This document shows positions 5,203-9,128 of a DNA stretch of 9,128 nt, one piece after another (the first letter of the stretch is position 1; each line of letters starts with the position of its first letter). Location of the stretch: contig DAOWMR010000088.1 in assembly GCA_030642995.1 (NCBI GenBank), positions 1 to 9,128 on the forward strand, read 5' to 3'. The notes beneath the pieces were generated by a model. It saw only the letters and a list, made by a program, of their open reading frames with translations, was not told the DNA's origin and did not search any database. The position numbers were made by a program, and so were the translations under genes. Origin of the DNA: Spirochaetales bacterium (GTDB lineage: Bacteria > Spirochaetota > Spirochaetia > DSM-27196 > SLST01).

Positions 5203-6213
5203 ATGAGAGATCCTATTTCTGAAACGACCAACTGCAGCAAGCGATCGCGGAAGCGGCCACCGGGATTGATTCGACTTCTCCTTATCCTCGCGGCGATGTG
5301 GGCGCTGGTGGCCCTGACGGGCTGCGATTCGCATGATGTTGAAGAGATAGACTTCACCGAACGAATCGATGACGCCGAACTGGTTCTGATAGCACCGAAT
5401 CGAGAGAGCGGCGTCCTGTACTTCGGCTTCGAGTTGCGCGGTAGCCCCGATGAAGACGCCAGGCAGTATCTGCCTTTGCTGAAATACCTGGAACAGGCGA
5501 CGGGGTTGCGGTTCGAACTTCGCTTCACGCCCGGTGGCGCCCGCATCGCCGACCTGCTTGGCACGGGAGAGTTTCATTTCGCGGCTGTCGGCGCCGGAAT
5601 CTACCTTCGGGCCCGCGAACGATACGGTGTCATCCCTCTCGTTCGAGGCCTGAACGCCGAAGGGCGGGACGAGTACCAGTCGGCAATCGTCGTCGTACCC
5701 GACAGCCCAATCCGAAGCGTCGAGGAGCTTCGCGGCAAAAGCTTCGCTTTCGCCGGCGCCACTTCCACCCAGGGCTATCTCATCCCCCGCATCGTCCTGG
5801 CCGAGCACGGCATATCACTCGACGATCTGGCGCGATACAAACACACCTGTTCGCACCAGAACTGCGCCAACACGGTGATCTCGGGGCGCTCCGACGCGAC
5901 TGGAGTACAGGACATCTTTGGGCGACGGTTGGCCGCGGAAGGAATCGTTCGCATCATCCACACTTCGGAGTTCTATCCTTCGAGCGGCATCGCGGCGAAC
6001 CGGGATGTCCCGCCGGATGTGATACAGAAAGTCAAACAGGCGCTGCTGGACTTCGAGCCCACGGGCGCCCACGCCGAAGGACTCTATCACTGGGACCGGA
6101 CGGAGATGGCGAGCGGATTCATTGAAGCACACGACGACGACTACGCCGAACTGCGCGAATGGAGCATCAGGTTCGGTTTGCTCAACGCCCCGGCTGGGGA
6201 GCGAGCACAATGA
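5203..6213 (+). CDS. PhnD-type periplasmic binding lipoprotein, probable ligand sensor
   Basis: This 336-residue protein begins with a basic N-terminus, a hydrophobic stretch (residues 22-38) and the lipobox ALTGC (Cys41), so it should be lipid-anchored in the periplasm. The body matches phosphate/phosphite/phosphonate ABC binding proteins: LRGSPDEDARQYLPLLKYLE (79-98), LGTGEFHFAAVG (119-130), SVEELRGKSFAF (172-183), ATSTQGYLIPR (186-196) and SHQNCANTVISGRSDATGVQD (217-237). In PhnD the S-T-S and following His contact the phosphonate; here they read S-T-Q (188-190) and H218. H214, C216, H218 and C221 make an unusual HxCxHxxC cluster. No permease or ATPase gene is nearby. Its stop overlaps the start of a sensor kinase (ATGA), so it most likely presents a ligand to that kinase. 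The start is supported by GAGAG seven bases upstream; the fold itself begins near residue 58. Confidence 0.87.
   Translation: MRDPISETTNCSKRSRKRPPGLIRLLLILAAMWALVALTGCDSHDVEEIDFTERIDDAELVLIAPNRESGVLYFGFELRGSPDEDARQYLPLLKYLEQATGLRFELRFTPGGARIADLLGTGEFHFAAVGAGIYLRARERYGVIPLVRGLNAEGRDEYQSAIVVVPDSPIRSVEELRGKSFAFAGATSTQGYLIPRIVLAEHGISLDDLARYKHTCSHQNCANTVISGRSDATGVQDIFGRRLAAEGIVRIIHTSEFYPSSGIAANRDVPPDVIQKVKQALLDFEPTGAHAEGLYHWDRTEMASGFIEAHDDDYAELREWSIRFGLLNAPAGERAQ
6196..6201 (+). promoter_or_regulatory. ribosome binding site deciding the kinase start at 6210
   Basis: GGGGAG lies eight bases before the ATG at 6210. That ATG overlaps the binding-protein stop as ATGA, indicating translational coupling. 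The upstream in-frame start at 6159 would add 17 non-membrane residues with no ribosome site. Confidence 0.6.
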
Positions 6214-8444
6214 AGCTGCCTACGAAAATCACTCTGTTGATTGCAACCGTCTTGTTGGTTGTTGGCCTTGGTACGTCGTTCCTGGTGAGCTGGATGATGC
6301 GTGAAGCGCTCCAAGAGGAGTTGCACGATCAGGCCGTGCTCGTCGCCCGGAGTGTCGGCGAGCACATCACCAGCAATGTGATCAACGGAGACGTTGTTGA
6401 AGTGCGCGAGGCCATAAGGGGGGCAGCGGAGCGCTCGCAGAACATTCGATACATCTACGTTGTGGACTTCGACTACCGACTATTCGCCCACTCCTTCGAG
6501 GGTGGCTTCCCCAGGGCGTTGGCTGAACGACAACATCAGTACATTCCGCTCGGTCAATCTCCGGAAATCGCGTATCTCAAGACCAACACCGGCAACGTTC
6601 TTGAGATTGGCTATCCACTCATTGAAGGCATGAATGCTCATATCCACATCGGCATGGACGAGGAGCACACCCTCGCTCAGATCGCGGCGCTCCGCAACAG
6701 AGTTATTCTTTTGACCCTGTTTCTGGCGGCTCTGGGGATCGCGATTGGGATACTCGTGAGCCGTCGCGCGACGCGCCCGTTGGTGGACCTGGCGGACGCC
6801 ATGCACGACTTTGGAAAACGGAAAGTGAGCGGGGAGCTATCGTTCAAAGGCGGCGGAAAGGAAATTGCCGATCTGACGCGTACCTTTAACCGGATGATCT
6901 CAAACCGCAAGAAGGCGGAGGAGGCACTGCGGGAAAGCGAGGAGAAGGCGCGCGTTTTGCTGAATGCCACCACAGACGTGGCTATGCTTCTGACTCCGGA
7001 AGGAGCTTTTGTCGCCGCCAACGAGAGCGCTGCGAAGCGATTCGGCCTCACCCCGGAGGAGCTGGTTGGCAAGTGCCCCTTTGACTTTGCGCAACCGGAA
7101 GTCGCCGAAAGAAGGTGGAAGATCCTTCGGGAACTCGTAGCGGGTAAGAAGTCCGCACGATTTGAGGATGAGAACCGAGCCAGCCACTACGATAATTCCA
7201 TGTTTCCGATTCTTGACGGTGACGGCAACGTACGGCTTGTCGCCGTGTTCGCGCAGAACATCACCGCCCGCAAACAGGCGGAAGAGGAACGAAAGAAGCT
7301 CCAGGCGCAGCTGAACCAGGCCCAGAAGATGGAATCGGTGGGTCGTCTCGCCGGCGGTGTGGCCCACGACTTCAACAACATGCTCGGCGTGATCCTCGGC
7401 CACACGGAGCTGGCCCTGGGCCAGGTGGACCCAGCCGGGCCGCTCTTTGCCGACCTGCAGGAGATCCACAAGGCGGCCGAACGCTCGGCGGACCTCACCC
7501 GACAATTGCTGGCCTTTGCCCGCAAGCAGACCATCGCCCCGGCGGTGCTGGACCTGAATGAGACCGTCGAGGGTATGCTCAAGATGCTGCGGCGGTTGAT
7601 CGGCGAGGACATTGATTTGGCTTGGCTGCCGGAGACGAGGGTGTGGCCGGTCAAGGTAGACCCGTCGCAGGTTGACCAGATACTGGCCAACCTCTGCGTC
7701 AATGCGCGGGAGGCCATCGCAGATGTTGGCAAGGTTACCATCGAGACGGAAAACGTGACATTCGATGAAGCCTACTGCAACGATCATCCAGGATTCGTGC
7801 CGGGCGAGTACGTGCTGGTGGCCGTCAGTGATGATGGCTGCGGCATGGACAAGGAAATGCTCGGCAAGCTCTTTGAACCGTTTTTCACCACCAAGGAAGT
7901 GGGCACGGGCCTTGGTCTGGCAACGGTCTACGGCATCGTCAAACAGAACGACGGGTTCATCAACGTCTACAGTGAACCGGACGACGGGACCACCTTCAGG
8001 CTCTACCTGCCCCGGTACACGGGCGTGGCCGAACAAGTACGCACCGGAAGTCCTGCTGAACCGTCAGACCGGGGTCACGAGACCATCCTATTGGTGGAGG
8101 ACGAGCAGGCAATCCTGAAACTGACGACAACGATGCTCGAACGCCAGGAGTACACCGTACTCGCCGCATCCACGCCGGGCGAGGCGATCCGATTGGCCGC
8201 GGAACATGCCGGCGAGATTCACTTGCTCATGACCGATGTGGTCATGCCGGAAATGAACGGCCGGGAACTTGCGAAAAACCTACTGTCGCTCCGCCCGGAC
8301 CTGAAGCGTCTGTTCATGTCCGGCTATACGGCCAACGTCATCGCTCATCGGGGCGTGATAGACAAGGGGGTGAACTTCATCCAGAAACCGTTCGCGATGC
8401 AGGATCTCGCCGCAAAGGTGCGGGAGGCGCTGGACGGCGGATGA
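6210..8444 (+). CDS. hybrid sensor histidine kinase with receiver domain
   Basis: The 744-residue inner-membrane protein reads: membrane segment 1 (8-28); periplasmic sensor (about 30-164) of single-Cache type with IRYIYVVDFDYRLFAHS; membrane segment 2 (165-184); HAMP (185-236); PAS (about 243-357); HisKA with AGGVAHDFNN (H386 is the phosphorylated His); HATPase with N box NLCVNAREA (N498), G1 DDGCGMD (541-547), F box LFEPFFTTK (554-562) and G2 GTGLGL (565-570); and receiver (624-741) with E630/D631, phospho-acceptor D676 (LLMTDVVMP), S704 and K726 (QKPF). All catalytic residues are present, so it should autophosphorylate and pass phosphate to its own receiver. No HPt or output domain is attached, so a separate partner must exist. 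The HisKA-HATPase core is nearly identical in style to a module widely duplicated in environmental bacteria. It is coupled to the binding lipoprotein gene by a 4 bp overlap. Confidence 0.95.
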   Translation: MKLPTKITLLIATVLLVVGLGTSFLVSWMMREALQEELHDQAVLVARSVGEHITSNVINGDVVEVREAIRGAAERSQNIRYIYVVDFDYRLFAHSFEGGFPRALAERQHQYIPLGQSPEIAYLKTNTGNVLEIGYPLIEGMNAHIHIGMDEEHTLAQIAALRNRVILLTLFLAALGIAIGILVSRRATRPLVDLADAMHDFGKRKVSGELSFKGGGKEIADLTRTFNRMISNRKKAEEALRESEEKARVLLNATTDVAMLLTPEGAFVAANESAAKRFGLTPEELVGKCPFDFAQPEVAERRWKILRELVAGKKSARFEDENRASHYDNSMFPILDGDGNVRLVAVFAQNITARKQAEEERKKLQAQLNQAQKMESVGRLAGGVAHDFNNMLGVILGHTELALGQVDPAGPLFADLQEIHKAAERSADLTRQLLAFARKQTIAPAVLDLNETVEGMLKMLRRLIGEDIDLAWLPETRVWPVKVDPSQVDQILANLCVNAREAIADVGKVTIETENVTFDEAYCNDHPGFVPGEYVLVAVSDDGCGMDKEMLGKLFEPFFTTKEVGTGLGLATVYGIVKQNDGFINVYSEPDDGTTFRLYLPRYTGVAEQVRTGSPAEPSDRGHETILLVEDEQAILKLTTTMLERQEYTVLAASTPGEAIRLAAEHAGEIHLLMTDVVMPEMNGRELAKNLLSLRPDLKRLFMSGYTANVIAHRGVIDKGVNFIQKPFAMQDLAAKVREALDGG

Positions 8445-8461
8445 GGAGATCGGTCCGCGTC

Positions 8462-9128
8462 CTACACCGCCCGGCTAACTACCCGGTTCAACCGCTTCAC
8501 GAACTCCGCCGGCTCGGGTAGCTGCGCACCCTCGACCAGCAACGCCTGCTCCAGCAGGAGAAACGCCACGTCGGCGGCGAAGTCGTCGTCCTTCACTTCA
8601 CCGAGTTTCTTGACGATCTCGTGATCGGGGTTGATCTCCAGGATCGGTTTCACGTCCGGGAGATCACTCTGGCCGAGCGCCTTGAGCATCTCCTGCATCT
8701 TGAGGGTCGGATCGCTCTCATCAACGACTATGCACGACGGGGAGTCGGCGAGGCGCACGGAGATACGAACGTCCTTCACGCGGTTACCGAGCGCCTTCTT
8801 GATGGTCTCCACCACCGGCCCCAGCTCCTTCTCTTTCTCCTTGTCGGCCTCGGCCTCGAGGTCCTCACCGGCATCGGCACGGTTGACCGGTTTGAGCTCG
8901 GTTTCCTTGTAGGTGCCGATGGATGGAACGACGATCTCGTCGATCTCGTCGTCCATGATGAGCACTTCAATTTCCTTTTGCTTGTAGGCCTCGAGAAGCG
9001 GTGAGTTCCGCAGGGTCTGCTCGTCACCACCGGTGATGTAGTAGATGGCCTTCTGCTCGCCGAGCATGCGCTTCTTGTAGTCCTCAAGACTTGTGAAACC
9101 CTCCACCGCCGTACTCTTGAATCGAACC
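8462..9128 (-). CDS. htpG: Hsp90-family chaperone HtpG, C-terminal part (cut by window edge)
   Basis: This is the last 222 or so residues of the ATP-dependent cytoplasmic chaperone HtpG; the start lies beyond the window. The visible sequence begins with VRFKSTAVEGFTSLEDYKKRM, the conserved end of the middle domain. It continues through QKAIYYITGG, SPLLEAYKQKEIEVLIM and DEIDEIVV, then the dimerisation domain with RVKDVRISVRLADSPSC, LKMQEMLKA and LEINPDHEIVKKL. An acidic/lysine-rich linker (DLEAEADKEKEKELG) separates the two, as is usual. It ends RVVSRAV with no MEEVD tail, as in bacteria. It converges with the kinase gene, with only 17 bp between the two stops and no hairpin there. The reading frame is open to the last base of the window. 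Confidence 0.95.
   Translation of the reverse strand, partial: VRFKSTAVEGFTSLEDYKKRMLGEQKAIYYITGGDEQTLRNSPLLEAYKQKEIEVLIMDDEIDEIVVPSIGTYKETELKPVNRADAGEDLEAEADKEKEKELGPVVETIKKALGNRVKDVRISVRLADSPSCIVVDESDPTLKMQEMLKALGQSDLPDVKPILEINPDHEIVKKLGEVKDDDFAADVAFLLLEQALLVEGAQLPEPAEFVKRLNRVVSRAV

Noticed and set aside
7881..7923. Short ATP-lid/G2 region (TTKEVGTGLGL) where relatives often read VGKGTGLGL
   Set aside because: Two residues shorter than some relatives, but the GTGLGL box is intact and other active kinases have the same short spacing, so loss of function is not implied.
6900..8036. Long open frame on the minus strand (378 codons) opposite the kinase
   Set aside because: It lies fully antisense to a clear HisKA/HATPase coding region and has a composition typical of a shadow frame in GC-rich DNA, with no recognisable motif.
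8445..8461. Terminator between the kinase gene and htpG
   Set aside because: Only 17 bp separate the stops and no inverted repeat or T-run is present.
1..9128. CRISPR array, tRNA, rRNA, insertion sequence or phage genes
   Set aside because: I found no spaced repeats, tRNA-like cloverleaf ends, transposase motifs or terminal inverted repeats on either strand.

Overview
The window looks like chromosomal DNA from a moderately GC-rich diderm (Gram-negative-type) environmental bacterium. The signs are a short exported beta-barrel-like protein, a lipoprotein signal ending LTGC, a periplasmic sensor kinase and an ordinary bacterial HtpG. The hybrid-kinase core belongs to a type that is heavily duplicated in environmental deltaproteobacteria and spirochaetes. 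The small glycine-rich exported protein also resembles spirochaete envelope proteins, but I cannot fix the phylum from sequence alone. No rRNA, tRNA, CRISPR array, transposase or phage gene is visible.

Layout, left to right. (1) 112-816 (+) encodes an exported, probably outer-membrane beta-barrel protein of unknown role. (2) 870-1719 (+) is a two-gene MNT nucleotidyltransferase / HEPN (HepT-like) toxin-antitoxin module whose genes overlap by 14 bp; its local GC is lower than that of the neighbours. (3) 1720-1856 is a convergent intergenic region with three successive hairpins. (4) 3599 down to 1857 (-) is a probable two-gene operon: an alpha/beta hydrolase with a cysteine in the nucleophile position, then a cation-diffusion-facilitator zinc-type exporter. 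(5) 3600-3766 is a divergent promoter region. (6) 3767-5122 (+) is an S9 (prolyl oligopeptidase-like) peptidase that stops inside its hydrolase domain, before the catalytic serine. (7) 5203-8444 (+) is a translationally coupled pair: a PhnD-type periplasmic binding lipoprotein and a hybrid histidine kinase (periplasmic sensor, HAMP, PAS, HisKA, HATPase, receiver). (8) 9128 down to 8462 (-) is the 3' part of htpG, cut by the window edge.

Working together: the binding lipoprotein and kinase probably form one sensing unit, with the binding protein presenting a small anionic ligand to the kinase's periplasmic domain. No ABC permease or ATPase lies beside it, so sensing is more likely than uptake. 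The output partner (HPt or DNA-binding regulator) is not in the window. The MNT/HEPN pair is a self-contained defence or stabilisation module. The most interesting oddities are the degenerate HEPN active site, the Cys-type hydrolase, the lost half of the peptidase, and an HxCxHxxC cluster in the likely ligand-binding loop of the PhnD-type sensor.
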